Shown piece after piece: positions 1 through 11,937 of a stretch of DNA of 64,000 bases (its first letter is position 1; every line of letters begins with the position of its first letter). Source of the DNA: Liolophura sinensis (Eukaryota; Mollusca; Polyplacophora; Chitonida; Chitonidae); the NCBI RefSeq assembly GCF_032854445.1, contig NC_088296.1, positions 9,090,706-9,154,705 on the forward strand, given 5' to 3'. The translations under genes were made by a program, and so were the position numbers. The notes beneath the pieces were generated by a model. It was given only the letters and a program-made list of their open reading frames with translations. It was not told where the DNA came from and ran no database searches.

Positions 1-393
1 TGTGTACACAGTGCTAATTAGAACACGCAACCTGTCTGTGGAATTTTTTGTATATTTCGTCATGCACTCAGTTATACTGTGGATTTTCCCTCTTTTGAAT
101 ATTGCCTCTGTGCCTTTGTGCCTTTGTGGCTTTCAGCATTGTGAAATATATGCGTCCGTTTGGAATTGACACCGTTGTGCATGTAAGTATTTTAGTATTT
201 GTATAGATACTGCTATCCTTGTTAAACTTAAGCACTTTAGTATTTGTAAAAACTTTGTTATCTGTTCTTGTTAAACCTAATAAATTGTTCAAAAATATAA
301 TCTGCTGGTTTTGGTTACTTTTTTGTGCGGCTAAACTGTCGTGTATTTTGAACAAGCCATCCCTGTATATTACAGACAGTTTGTGTCGTAACA
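1..393 (+). mobile_element. LTR fragment, 3' part, cut by window edge
   Basis: This stretch is the reverse complement of the inner and 3' part of the complete LTR at 36589-37351, at clearly recognisable but imperfect identity. It runs from the window edge to a TCGTAACA terminus at 386-393, the same terminus as the other copy. It keeps an AATAAA signal near 280-286 and a donor-like GTAAGT at 183-188. What follows (from 394) is not recognisable retroelement internal sequence, so this is a solo LTR or a 3' LTR whose body lies to the left. The open frame found in the complete LTR is kept for about 35 codons here and then frameshifted. Confidence 0.75.
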
Positions 394-1639
394 GCTTCAA
401 AGAAGTTGCCCACTTTACCAATGAGCCACGTCTCTCTTCCATTCTGTGCAGTTCTTACATATATAAAATAACCTATTTATAGACTATACCTATAAAGCCA
501 GATACAGGCGCATAAGACATGTGTGTGTAAGCATTACGACGCAGTACACCACCGCAGAATTGCTCGAGCATGATGTGTGTATTTTTGAACTTTTATCTGT
601 ATTTGGCACAAGCTAGGACTTAATACCTCGCGTGCAACGCCCACAATTCAGCTGTGCGACCATTAGGCTGAGCGCCATCATGAAATTACCGCTCCCTATA
701 ACCACGCATTGTGCAGTCTTTTTGCGTATAAACAATTTAAAGCAGCAGGATGCATAGTTTTTCCTTTTGATAGATTTTCGAAATACAGATTGCATAAGTG
801 TTACTGAATAAGGAATGCAGTCAGTCTGTCCACAATATGGCTAGGGAATTCTCAAAACACGTTCAATGCCGCACGCATGCGTTTGGCATGACAGGTAATG
901 TAAATCTGGTTGGGGTGCTTTTCGGAAGGACCTGGCACAGTCCAGCGAGATTTCGGCCCACTCCGTGATATTATTAGTCAGCTGTATGATGACTTCACCT
1001 CTATAAGGTAGACAGATAATCACTCTAGCAGCAACAACTCTCCAGACAAAGTAATATTCATTCATTCAGTAATATTGTGTAGTTTGACATGGACTCGATA
1101 TATGTAGCAAAATTTACGCTAAATGAAATAAAGGTTTAAAGAATATTATACAATGAGCACGCGGACCTACAAGTACCATTCATCAATGAAATTATCCTCC
1201 TGTCTGTTATTATCGGCCAGAGCATACTTTAGACGAAACAAATTGCTACATATCAAGTATTAATAGCAACAAAGGTTGTAACATAGTTACATCATATCTG
1301 CCTCATTACTGTGCCCACATCGACGTTTGTCTTGGTTATTAACAGTACGATAGATGGTAGTTGTGGCAGTGATGTAAAACCAACGCATGCGCGTTAATGT
1401 TTATCGGCAATCACAAGGACAATATAGAGTCGCTCTGTCATGACACCATGTTCAGGCTTAAATTAAACCACAAGTGCCCGTTGACATCGTATTTGCAAAA
1501 TGGTGTAAATGGTATGTCGCTGTTGTGTATAGTACTTTTTTTACTCTAGGATTTTTACTCTGATATTGTAGTCCAATACTTTTACTCTGACTCTGTACTT
1601 CATTGTTTCCTTGGTGATGTCGATTGAATGAACGGTGAA
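394..1639. other. No gene recognised
   Basis: Unique-looking AT-rich sequence. Short open frames exist on both strands but none has a domain, a signal peptide or a convincing splice context. Confidence 0.5.
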
Positions 1640-2100
1640 AAGGAAAATTAAAGAAGTCAGCATAAAAATGATTTAAAATTTCAGATGATAAAGTTATTCG
1701 TCAATATTTATTCCATTTTCCTTCACAGTGAAAATGACATAATAATATTTTTGATCTAATAATGCAAGATAGCATGATATGATGCATGTCTAACGAATTA
1801 GTTTTGATGTAAATCTGTTGTTTATATCTAGTGAGCACATTCGTTTAATCTAAATTTTGACAATATAAAGGAACATATTACAAATATTAATATGCTTAAA
1901 ACAGTCGATTAAAACATTTTTTCAGAATGAACGTCCAAATCTCAGCGCAAAATATATTTCTAGGAATGAGACACGTCATTATTTAATACTAAATTTGCTC
2001 AAAGACGACATATGCCAAGGGATTGTCCCAAATGCCCACCATACATACGTATTATATTTTCAAATGTCCTTTTCTCCTTAAAGAAAAATCGGGACAATAT
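1640..2100. mobile_element. MITE-like element, family E copy
   Basis: The right end (CTCCTTAAAGAAAAATC near 2070-2095) and internal motifs such as AATCTGTTGTTTATATC near 1815 match the element found at 27320-27715 and 54715-55195. The left end has TTAAAGAAGTCAG, a degenerate inverted copy of the right end. No coding capacity. Probably a non-autonomous DNA transposon; the boundaries are approximate. Confidence 0.5.
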
Positions 2101-2619
2101 GCAAATATGGCCAATGACATACATACATACAGATGCCTTTCTTTACAGTTATAAGTAAAAAAGATGTCTGACCGGAAAAAAAAACTGATGAATAAACACA
2201 AAAAAACACATCAATAGAAAACCACACACATCACCTTCTGTTCAAACGAGGAAGAATACGTTCTTTTAGCTTGTGGCAAAACGTCAGACAATGTCGAAAA
2301 TGGAAGGCGTTGACATAACACTTTGGTTATTATGTTTCCGTCTAGCTTGATTGTATCGCTGTTTGGAAGATGTTTACGGATGATTTATAGGTTGCACGAT
2401 GTAAGAATGCATAGACATCTGACTGTCATGTCCCCTATATATGAACAAACGGCTGAATACGTGACCAATTTCACGCCTTCATAGACTCACGGCTCTGTTG
2501 TGGATGTGTAGTTCTCTTTTGTTGGTATTTGCCCAGCAGTCAAAGTATTTATCACCATATAGACGTAATGCATGAGCTGTAGCGTATAACAAACCCCACC
2601 ATATGGAAGTTTTTGAACG

Positions 2620-2900
2620 CCATCGCCTTACCATCCTACCATCACGGCATCTGAGGAAGGTGCGAAGCGATGACGGGATGCTATGCAGCGATGGCTCGAA
2701 GGAACGAAGCCATGGTGCGATGGTACAAGGTAACAACACGAAGCGATGACATAAAGGCACGAAGCGATATTTCTATGGTAGGTAACAAAGTTAAGTGTGC
2801 TATCGATTTGCGTTATCGTCCCATCGCTTTGGGCCATGCTCCCATCGCATTTTGTCCTTGTCGGGCCACACCACGATGCGCGATGATGCACTGAACCGGC
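2620..2900. repeat. Degenerate cluster of GCGATGG-type motifs
   Basis: Variants of CGAAGCGATG recur between 2665 and 2770 and the reverse form CCATCGC recurs between 2818 and 2850. The spacing is irregular, so this is a decayed simple repeat or local inverted repeat rather than a clean array. The open frames across it are by-products of the repeat. Confidence 0.4.
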
Positions 2901-4504
2901 TTCCATACGATCAGTGCAAGCACTGATGTTAAGAAAACAATCGCATGTGTGTTACATTAATATTCAAAGCCAGGGCAGTCGTCATATGGCTGAAAAATTG
3001 TTACACGTAAAGACTCCAAATATACACTTAGAGACCAGGAAGCGAGAAAACAACTCGACTTTGTAATGCCGGATCCGAACCACAAACCGTTCCGAGTCGT
3101 CACAGAATTTTCCATTATAGAACCACTAAACGCGTATCACGTTAGCATTGAATCAAGAAAATTGCCTAATGGGTGTGGCTGTTATACGAGAGTGACCTCA
3201 TAAAAAGGGAAATTTCATACGGTGACCGATGTTGAAAAAGAAAATGTACAATCCCATGCTCTCATGGCTTACAAGGCCTTGGTTCATCTGAATGTTGTTT
3301 GATACCATTTAATGTTTATATGGTAGCGGCAGGAGCGTCCAGGATAAACCAATGGCTTTCGGTGAATAATGTGCAAATATTAACAACGCACTAGTGAAAA
3401 ACACTGGCCTAACACTGCGCAAACGACCCTGCAAGCGTCGTCTTAACACCAAGCCTAGCATTCTTTGAGAGCTGTGTCTGAGATCGGGTTTGAACCCGCG
3501 CCACGTAGGCCCTAATCACTGATAGGCATGCAACTAAACATTTTAACTCGGCCACTGTCACATAAATCAAACATACAGATATTCACACCAGTAGCCGTGA
3601 TCTGGACAAATAATCGATATTTAAAAACAGAACTTACCACATTTCGCCGGAAGTGTGAGCGCCATGAAAACTAGTGCTGTATAAAACCTAAAAGCAGCTG
3701 GTGTTAGGGTTACCTGGAAACAAGACGTACCGAATCAGTTGTTAAGAAATTGAGTGAAGAAAGGCTTAATAAGTGACTTACATAATAGCTATATTGTCTT
3801 TCTTGTACCGTTTAGAGGTGATCATTAAATTTTATTAGTTATAACAGACAATTACATACCACCCGTCCACCAAAATGGACGTGCCACGCCAATAATCGCA
3901 AAGAATTTAGGGTTCACTGGTAGGCCCTCGCTGGCTTAGGCTGTTAAAGCACTGGTTTGTAATTATACATTGCTGTCAGATGGTTAAATCGCTACCTCAG
4001 ACGATTTAACCGTTGGTTAAGGTGTTTACAGCGCAGGCTACGATGGTTAAGGATCTACAAACCTATGAAACAGGGAATTCGAGTAAATCTTTTTGGTTCG
4101 GTTGAGACTCAAAATGCATGATAGGTAGCTGTGAAAGATAAATGGCATCCCACTTTCGTACATGTGTACACCTTACCACCGTGATATAAGCGAACAGCAT
4201 TTCCTACGGCCATAAACACTAATCTAATAGAAGAAAAAATAATCAGTGAATGAATAAATACAAATAAATAAACAAATAACAAAAAAAAAAACGTTTGAGC
4301 TTTACGGATATTAAAGTGCTAAACACTTAAACTTTCAATACTGTGTTTTCTTTGGACTCACGCATATTTCTTTCCCGCGTTTTGCCGATATTGTGACCAC
4401 TGCTGTCACGGTTTAAAGCCGGGAAATCTGTAGTGCCTTGTGGACGCTAACTATTTCGACGAGGTATCAGAAAAGTTTGACGTAAAACCATCCCCGCGGA
4501 AGTG
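2901..4504. other. No gene; scattered tRNA-like remnants
   Basis: No coding region recognised. Three short segments carry reverse-strand B-box-like sequence, for example GGATCCGAACC near 3070 and CGGGTTTGAACCCGCG near 3485-3500; these look like decayed tRNA-derived SINE heads and lack a foldable full tRNA. A motif TCAATAATCGCAAG-like near 3890 recurs near 6330 and 17575, marking another old dispersed repeat. Confidence 0.4.
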
Positions 4505-4785
4505 ATTTATTTATTTATTTATTTGATTGGTGTTTTACGCCGTACTCAAGAATATTTCACTTATACGAAGGCGGTCAGCATTGTGATGGGAAGAAACCTG
4601 GCCCAGGGAAACACACGATCATCTGCATGTTGCTGGCTGACTTTCGTGCATGCCTCCAGAGTAAATGCCAGCATATATGCAGGACGTGAACTTACCACGA
4701 CGACATTGGTGAGAGGCTCCCCAGTTAATGTGCCTTGATGGCACCTTAACCACTCGCCCACGGGGCCCTGCAGCGGGTGTTTTTT
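4505..4785 (-). mobile_element. S1 SINE, near full length
   Basis: Read on the minus strand it has a tRNA-like head, a body containing TTCACTTATAC (as seen on the plus strand) and a tail of AAAT repeats (TTTA repeats on the plus strand at 4505-4523). The head is divergent. It explains the overlapping open frames on both strands, which are not genes. Confidence 0.85.
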
Positions 4786-5100
4786 ATTATCAAAAATTAG
4801 CAAGGAAATGTACGTCTTAATTATATGTAGGGTAGAAAAATAGTTTTATAAAGTGGATAGAATGTGACAAATAGTGATGTAGTACGCTCTACAAATTTAT
4901 GTTCCACTCCGCAGTATTAAAGCAGGCTTACATAATTCCAGAATTAAATTGAGTTGGTGAAGTGGTGATGCCACTGACGAAACCACTGTAAACTATGTCA
5001 TTTGTTTATTTTTTATATTTATTTAGTATTCATTTAGTGAGCCCAGTAAATGTTTGTGTTGTATAATAAAATCCCGTAATGTAATAAAGGCAACGATTTT
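4786..5100. other. No feature recognised
   Basis: AT-rich sequence between a SINE and a tandem array; nothing supportable seen. Confidence 0.5.
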
Positions 5101-5420
5101 TACACTATGGGAAGCACCAGTCGTGTCACATTATTACACTTTGGCAAGCACTTGCACAAGTCATGCCACCTAATTACACCACGTAAAGCACTCGCACCGG
5201 TCGTGTCACATTATTACACTATGGCAAGCACTTGCACAAGTCATGTCACCTAATTACACCACGTAAAGCACTCACACCAATCGTGTCACATTATTACACT
5301 ATGGAAAGCACTTGCACAAGTCATGTCACGTTATTACACCACGTGAAGCACTCACGCCAATCGTGTCACATTATTACACTACGGGAAGCACTTGATCCAG
5401 TCGTGTCACATTATTACATA
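5101..5420. repeat. Tandem repeat, 40-bp unit alternating as 80-bp dimers
   Basis: About eight units anchored on TTATTACAC and GTCACATTATTACA. Successive anchor positions, for example 5135 and 5175, are 40 bp apart. Odd and even units differ (ACTTGCACAAGTC versus ACTCACACCAATC), so the array evolves as an 80-bp dimer; the first unit is shorter by 6 bp. Confidence 0.9.
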
Positions 5421-5717
5421 AAAGGTACCACTTGGTACCTATAGTCTAAGTGCGTTATGGGAGTTTCGACTTCAAAATCCTAATAGCTAAAGGTAGAAAA
5501 GTCCAACAGTATCACGTGAAAAATACTAGCTAACTGATATTAATCATATTTACTACAAAAACTCTCACAAAAAAGTAATTTAGAGTAGACGAGCGAGACA
5601 ATTGATAAGCTGGATACTTGTGATCTGGCTTGTGATACTTGTGAAGCTTCTGAAGGAAGGAAGTGCTTGCTTGTGATAAATAGTGTGAACACAGTTTGCC
5701 TAACATTTTTTACATTT

Positions 5718-5739
5718 ATATATATATAATATATATATA

Positions 5740-5774
<35 letters not shown>
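5718..5774. repeat. Interrupted AT dinucleotide tract
   Basis: Nearly pure TA repeats broken by single-base slips, directly next to the fold-back at 5775-6003. Confidence 0.9.
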
Positions 5775-5777
<3 letters not shown>

Positions 5778-5870
5778 TGGGTTTGAGGAATAAGGCAGAA
5801 AAAATTACACACACACTATTGGAGGAATAAGGCAGAAAAAATTACACACACACACTCACAGATATAATAT

Positions 5871-5941
<71 letters not shown>

Positions 5942-6003
5942 CTCCAATCCTGTGAGTGGTGTGTGTGTAATTTTTTTTGCCTTATTCCTCCAATCCCAAT
6001 TTT
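5775..6003. repeat. Fold-back: inverted repeat arms around an AT tract
   Basis: Two direct copies of a 42-45 bp segment (5775-5816 and 5817-5861, core GGAATAAGGCAGAAAAAATT) are followed by an AT tract (5865-5940) and then one inverted copy (5938-6003, core AATTTTTTTTGCCTTATTCC). The inverted match includes the flanking CACACACAC and TCACAG parts, so the single strand can form a long hairpin with the AT tract as loop or stem. It could be a MITE whose centre has been replaced by a microsatellite. Confidence 0.8.
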
Positions 6004-7114
6004 TTTAATAAAACCACCACTAACACGTAATGCACATAGAATAATAAACTATTACATTACGAGGTTTTATTTCGCTAAGGGCGTCTACAGGGTCTTCAGG
6101 AAACCTCAGGGTGCCTGCGAAAGCGCCTGATTGTTACGGTTCCTTAATTAATATGAGAAAGATATCATATCTGCCGTGCAACCATGCTGACATACCATTT
6201 GACAAATATCGTTATACATTACAGCCTATACTGTCTGGTGACTTTATCTTAAAATACTAGACTTGTAATGTGTAAAACAAGCATCTGCATACCAGCGGAC
6301 GTCAATCGAAATGGACATTTCGCGTCAATAATCGCAAGGCCAATTCCCAAAACATTGTTCACCACAAAAAACCAAGGAATAGAGAAAGTACAAAACGTAT
6401 GGAATTAAAACTGAGAAGAACTTTTCAGTGGTGATGGATAGACGTAAGGTATGTTCTAGGCGAATGACTGAAATCAGTATCCAAATCGTGTTCCATGCCA
6501 ACTTAAATTGTCGATAATTGAAAAATCTGTCACAGTTGCTCCTTGATTGCAACTGTGCATGAAAAAAAAAACAAAAACAGAAACGTAGCGATCTAATTCA
6601 AAAAAGCTGAAAATAACGCAATGCCTATTTTCAAAAATACCGGAATGCATGAGGGAAAACCCAGCCCGACGTTTGACGGGGGGTGTGTCAGGCTGGGTGT
6701 ATGAGTGGAGCGCATGCCTGATAGTACGGTTGTGGGATGGGAATAAACTAACGGGTGATGAATGGTGATCTATAGCGTCAAAACGACATCTCTGCAATAT
6801 CATCACAGTTGTTCAGACCGGTTTTATTCCCATGTAAATAAACGCTGGGATTTCAGCTCTTTGTCAGAGATAAGCACGTTTACAGCAAGATATTACGGCG
6901 TCGGAGTTGCTTTTAGTAGACTATACGTATTAATGAACAAAGACGGCGGTATGTTGAAGAAAGGTATTCATGATTCGACCGAAATAGATTTCTAATAAAA
7001 ACCATTTCGAATAAACAGACATACATGTATTGCTAGCCATTGCACGACGTGCAAAATCCGTTTTCTTTTCTATTATTATTATGAACACGGAGAGAGTTTC
7101 GGGATATTCATAAA
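6004..7114. other. No gene recognised
   Basis: No domain or exon signal seen. Near 6310-6350 there is a second copy of the old dispersed motif also present near 3890 and 17575. Confidence 0.45.
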
Positions 7115-7195
7115 AATATTTATTTGAGTTGTATTTCACATATACAATGGCGGTCAGCATTATGGTGGCAGGAAAGTAGACGGGGCGAAAAAGCA
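7115..7195 (-). mobile_element. S1 SINE 3' fragment
   Basis: ATTTATTTGAGTTGTATTTC followed by CACATATACAATGGCGGTCA and ATTATGGTGGCAGG match the S1 body on the minus strand. The 5' part is missing. Confidence 0.75.
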
Positions 7196-7714
7196 GAGAG
7201 CATATATTTGAGAAGTAGCAAATGTCTTTACGAAATCCACTTACGTTACCCCAAAAATGAAAATATACTTTCAGATCTTTCTATAAAGACTAGAAGTTTT
7301 AAAGAAAAAAATCAGAGATACGGCGCTCTACAAGTTAATTGTGACTTTCATTTCAATTTAATTCGCCCTTTTTTAAGCATAGCCTCTTTCACATGTAAAT
7401 TGCCTTAGAAGTCAAATAAGACTATGGCTGCCTAAGTGTATTTTTAAAAAAAGTACAAGGTCAGTTGAAACGAAAGGTACAATACATGTGACATTTATAT
7501 TGGTAGATACACAAGGACTAAACGTTCTTATATCTTCAGAGTTAAACGCGGAAACTGAGCTTTACATGGGCGGTTATATTTCATTATATGTTGTTATCAT
7601 CAACGTGTAATCATTACAGTCTGGACAAGTATTTGTTGAAACCGGATACCAAAATATTGATAATACATTTGGAACACGCTGAGTGTGGTCTGACGGTTAG
7701 AGAGGCTTCAAGCA
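7196..7714. other. No feature recognised
   Basis: Open frames exist but show no recognisable protein features. Confidence 0.4.
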
Positions 7715-7980
7715 TTATGACGAGGAGGAGTCATTCGGTATATGTACGTATATAGTGGGTCTTTTTGTGGCAGGGCGAGTCCATGCCGACAAAATGTTAC
7801 CGCCACTGAAGTATCATACCGGTGATACCAGACTGACACCCCACCTTTTCACATTATACCTGACACGCTGCCGATAAGTGATGTTTCCTTGCTTTAACCT
7901 ATGAGCTTAGAGCATCGAGGCAGAAACAAGTACCATATTTAAAGTTTATGGCATGACCCGACTCGGGTTTATTAGTAAGC
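7715..7980 (-). mobile_element. S3 SINE, divergent
   Basis: The plus strand shows TTTGTGGCAGGGCGAGTCCA, then CCGCCACTGAAGTATCAT, and ends with GGCATGACCCGACTCGGGTT, which is the tRNA-like head read backwards. The same order is seen in the other S3 copies, for example 17931-18215 and 52875-53210. Confidence 0.75.
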
Positions 7981-8705
7981 CGAATTCACGGGGTAATGTT
8001 GGGTTACATCTAAAGATGAAACCATGGTACATACGTAATCTCATATAGCACACAGATACAAACCAAATAAAGGATCAGTCCATCTCTTCAGTATATAGAG
8101 TCCTCGACATGTCGTTTCAGTGAGGCAACAAATGAATTATATGTATTAGAACAAGCCGAAGAGGCATTTCTAACATCTGGCGTTTAACGCACGTTTTCCA
8201 TCAAACAGGATGGGGCAGTGACAAACTAAAACGAGAGACGTGGTTTTATGTCAGTTGCTCATAGCGCTCTGGAGTTTACAGGTCCGACAACAGACAAAGT
8301 AACTACACCAACTACAGCAAAATTGCACATTTTAGCCACGTAAGATTGCGAGATCCGTCACATTGTCACGCCCAAAGCTGCGTGACTTTGCGAGATTCCT
8401 AAAATTTCACTTAAACATACTGGGATTGGTATTTTGTCAGGGGACATGGCGTACGGTGGTTGAAAAAGTTTCAAAACATTTTTGCAATATAATCAAAGAA
8501 GAATGTTATGAGGACGGGTTATTTTTTTTACTATAAAATACGATGCCATATTTTCTGACATTTGGTTTTTAATTATCATTTAAAGTGAAACACAACAAAA
8601 ATTCTTGAAAATGTACTTATTCGCTAATATTTTAGCCATGTGATCTGGTTTGGCAGTAGAAAACAACGAGATCCACTAATATTTTGTAACACCTTACGGA
8701 TTTAT
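7981..8705. other. No feature recognised
   Basis: AT-rich, no coding or repeat structure that I could support. Confidence 0.4.
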
Positions 8706-8707
8706 AA

Positions 8708-8830
8708 GTTATTTATTTATTAGATTGATGTTTTACACCGTACTGAAGAATATTTCACTGATACGAATCGCGGGCACCGTTTAGGTTGGAAGAAACCTGG
8801 CCACATGAAAACCCACGGCAATCCGTTGGA
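8708..8830 (-). mobile_element. S1 SINE 3' fragment
   Basis: Tail (TTATTTATTAGATTGATGTT) and body (CTGAAGAATATTTCACTGAT) of S1 on the minus strand; the tRNA-like head is absent. Confidence 0.8.
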
Positions 8831-10954
8831 TTTATTAACATATATTAAATTGAAGTAAGAATGAAATCTGTTAGGGAATGTTTTTTTTTTTTTAAGAAAA
8901 TGGCATTGCGTGTTTTATTTTTTATCATTCATTCTTAAATGGAAATACGATGAGACTACATAATTATGGCTACTTTTTAACGTTTTCCAGAATGTCAACC
9001 CAAATTTTGTACCTTTTAAAATAAAATGAAACAAAACTGAAAATGAACTGTAAGAAAGAATGGCTTATTCTATTCAGAGGTTCAAGGTGTGTAGTAGTGA
9101 CGAGGTTTCGAGAAACGTACAATGGACGTTACACTATACCCTATCCCAGCTGCTGACAGGCAATGTCCACATTTTAAAAGTCAAACTGTGTCAAGGTACG
9201 CGTAGGCGTTTTATTCTTTTCATGGTGTACGGTTGTTACTTAACGTCAGTTTCAACAATCAGCAATTTTAAAAGACACTTTAAGGTGTTTTATGCCGTGT
9301 TGTGTGTCACAGCCGGGGCGTAGTGGACCCTCAAGCCGGGATGAATGGGTTTGTTTGTGACACATAACAGCGCGCACAAAGTGAGTAGTCGACCGATTAG
9401 TTCAACGGAATAATAAAGCTGCTGTCGGACCTTGGGTAGGTAAGGTTTTAAGCCATGGAAGGCTCTCACATTGTGTTCAACTCAGTTTCTGTCCCAGTGT
9501 TACGACTGCTCATTGCTTTTTTAGACATTCTTTTGTTGCGGGGATAAATTACATCACGGGCTGATTACACACAGCCAGTTTTGACGCAAGTGGAGATCTG
9601 TACGTCTAAAGAGACATTGGTATACCAGCGTTCAATCAAAGTAGATGGTCCGTGCCAACAATCAGAAGGCCATTTCGCGACGCATTACACAAAGCACCAA
9701 ACAACAAAGAAAGTATATAAAGTGCTAAATTGGGACCGAAGTTTACAAAGAGAAGAAGTCAGAAGTCTCCATAGAGGATGGAAAGATGTAAAAAATGGCC
9801 TATTCGAATGAGCAAAATCGGTCCCTAACACGTAACACGTTTAGGTTTTCAATTTTAGCTATAGTCAAAAATCGCTGTGTGGCTTTATTGTCTTATTCTG
9901 TTACATAAAACTTCCGGTATATCACATATCAGAAAGGTTAAGCTACTCGTCAGCAAGATACGAGTACCACTTGGACACGTGAGCCAGGCGAACTCGTGTC
10001 GTTACGACAGAAATCTGTTAATGTACTCAACTTACACGAATTGCGCCCACCAAGTAAATTTGACCAATGCTTTATTTTCGTGTAGTCAACTGTGATTTAT
10101 TTTGCGAATGCCGCGAAAAAGAACGCTGTTTATATGTTTACAGCAGGGACCAAGCTTAAAAACTGCACGACGTACGCTATATGACATATCGCTATCGCAC
10201 AGTTTGATATGCATAAAATACATGCAGTGAAAAAATTTTCTCGACTTAATATTTATATTTTGCAGGTAAAAATCAATACTTGCCATAGACTACTGTTTCA
10301 TGAGTAGGTGAATTTCACTTTTATTTCACACCGAAACAGATAAAACGCCCAAATATTAACGCGGAAATGTATTACGAGTAAGTGTCGTTCACCTCGTAAA
10401 AAAAAAACGAGCAGACGATGCGACCTAGATTTGCCAAACGTGACGTCATGCACAGATTACGATGACGTCATTCGGTACTCGTAGGTCGCTCACAAGTATC
10501 TTAACCTCTCTACAGAAAAATGGCCGTTGCCTAGAAAGGGCTTGGTCAATGTCAGTTCTGATATTGTATTGTGCCATCGTAATGAAAGAAAAACAAACAA
10601 AATATCACAGGTGGGAAAGGAAAGGCCGTTACTATAAATACACATAATACAGCTCTATTTCTGATTTTTTCCGCGTGCGAAAAGAATAAATAGGATATTT
10701 TGTAGATGTACTTTTGTTATATTGAAACCCTGGAAGGTCTGTCAGCAGCCCTTCATTGGTTTTTGTCCGGTTTTGTCCGGTCTCTTCTCACCATAATTCA
10801 GACAACGATCCGTCGTATGCATGTAAGTGAATTATTACGAGTTTGAACGCAGATAGTAGGTACATGTCATAAAAATACAGCTCACGGGTAATATAATAAC
10901 CATGATGGTTGGATAAAGGCCAAGTGCTGAATGAGCTTGTACACGATCATGCGC
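8831..10954. other. No gene recognised
   Basis: Includes open frames at 9060-9323 and 9581-9811 without recognisable domains, signal peptides or convincing splice sites. I do not call them genes. Confidence 0.4.
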
Positions 10955-10968
10955 TATGCGAGTGTAAC

Positions 10969-11212
10969 TCAGTTGGCTAGCGCGATAGCGGAGCGCAATG
11001 ACCCAGGAGCCTCTCACCGATGCGGTCGCTGTGAGTTCAAGTCCAGCTCTCGCTGGCTTCCTCTCCTGTCGTAAGTGGGAAGGTCTTCCAGTAACCTGCG
11101 GACGGTCGTCGGTTTCTCCGATTTCCTCCCTCCATAATGCTGGCCGCCGTCGTATAAGTGAAATATTCTTGAGTACGGCGTAAAACACCAATCAAATAAA
11201 TAAAAAAATAAA
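10969..11212 (+). mobile_element. S1 SINE with 14-bp target-site duplication
   Basis: The element starts at TCAGTTGGCTAGCG, so a few bases of the head are missing, and ends with an AAAT-type tail. It is flanked by identical TATGCGAGTGTAAC at 10955-10968 and 11213-11226. The perfect TSD and good match to other copies indicate a fairly recent insertion by L1-type retrotransposition (the mechanism is known for SINEs generally). Confidence 0.92.
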
Positions 11213-11226
11213 TATGCGAGTGTAAC

Positions 11227-11773
11227 CAACATGTGAGGGACTCTATTTTTATTTTTACCTTTCTTTATTACTTTGATCTAGTTTCAACAAATACGCACAT
11301 TTGGACATAAACGTTTTGCTCAATATTTTAACGAATGAACATGCTGCTTTTATGACTGAGAAATCAAAATATGCAAACTTACCATTCTGTTTCACTGGCT
11401 CTCTTATCGCCACCTATTTTGACTCACGGCAATATACCATCCCAACATTAAATTCCATATGAGCGTCACACTAGTCTGTCCTTCTGTTGAATCCGGTATA
11501 ATCCACAGTTGGTTATCACACTAAATATAATGTAACAGGTTTTGAAAAAAATCGAAAAAAAACGAAAAAAAAAAAGCAGGCATCCGATGACCTATAAGCT
11601 CTTAAAAGTATCTCACACGCGTTGGTCTCATCTAACGTAAAAAAAATTATGACTGTATAGGATAATATGATACCGGTCGCATTCCGCCCCACTTAACCAC
11701 TGAGCCCATCCCAAATCTTGTCCACTGTACCATGGATTTTGAAGGGGCTCTTGTGTCTACTTTTGTGATATAC
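11227..11773. other. No feature recognised
   Basis: AT-rich with a poly-A tract near 11550-11575. Confidence 0.4.
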
Positions 11774-11937
11774 CTTCTCGTACTGTGCATTGAACAGTCC
11801 CTTGTCGGCCCAGGTAAATGACAGACCCATTCTATCTCCGGTTTCTGAATGCCAAGTGTCTACATATTTTAAGTCACGCCCACCTTGCACAATGAAAGCC
11901 ACAGTGGGAGTTCGCCAGGGTCGCCGGTTGAACCAGC
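11774..11937 (-). CDS. Possible orphan exon, unknown protein
   Basis: On the minus strand this 164-bp segment is open in one frame and reads like real protein: it begins WFNRRPWRTPTVAFIVQGG and ends WADKGLFNAQYEK. It is bounded by an AAATAAAG acceptor-like sequence (weak polypyrimidine tract) and by a donor-like AAG/GTATAT. Those sites imply a phase-1 start and a phase-0 end. The frame continues past the donor for 26 codons to a stop. I do not recognise the family. No neighbouring exon was found, so it may be one exon of a gene with long introns, or a gene fragment. Confidence 0.35.
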
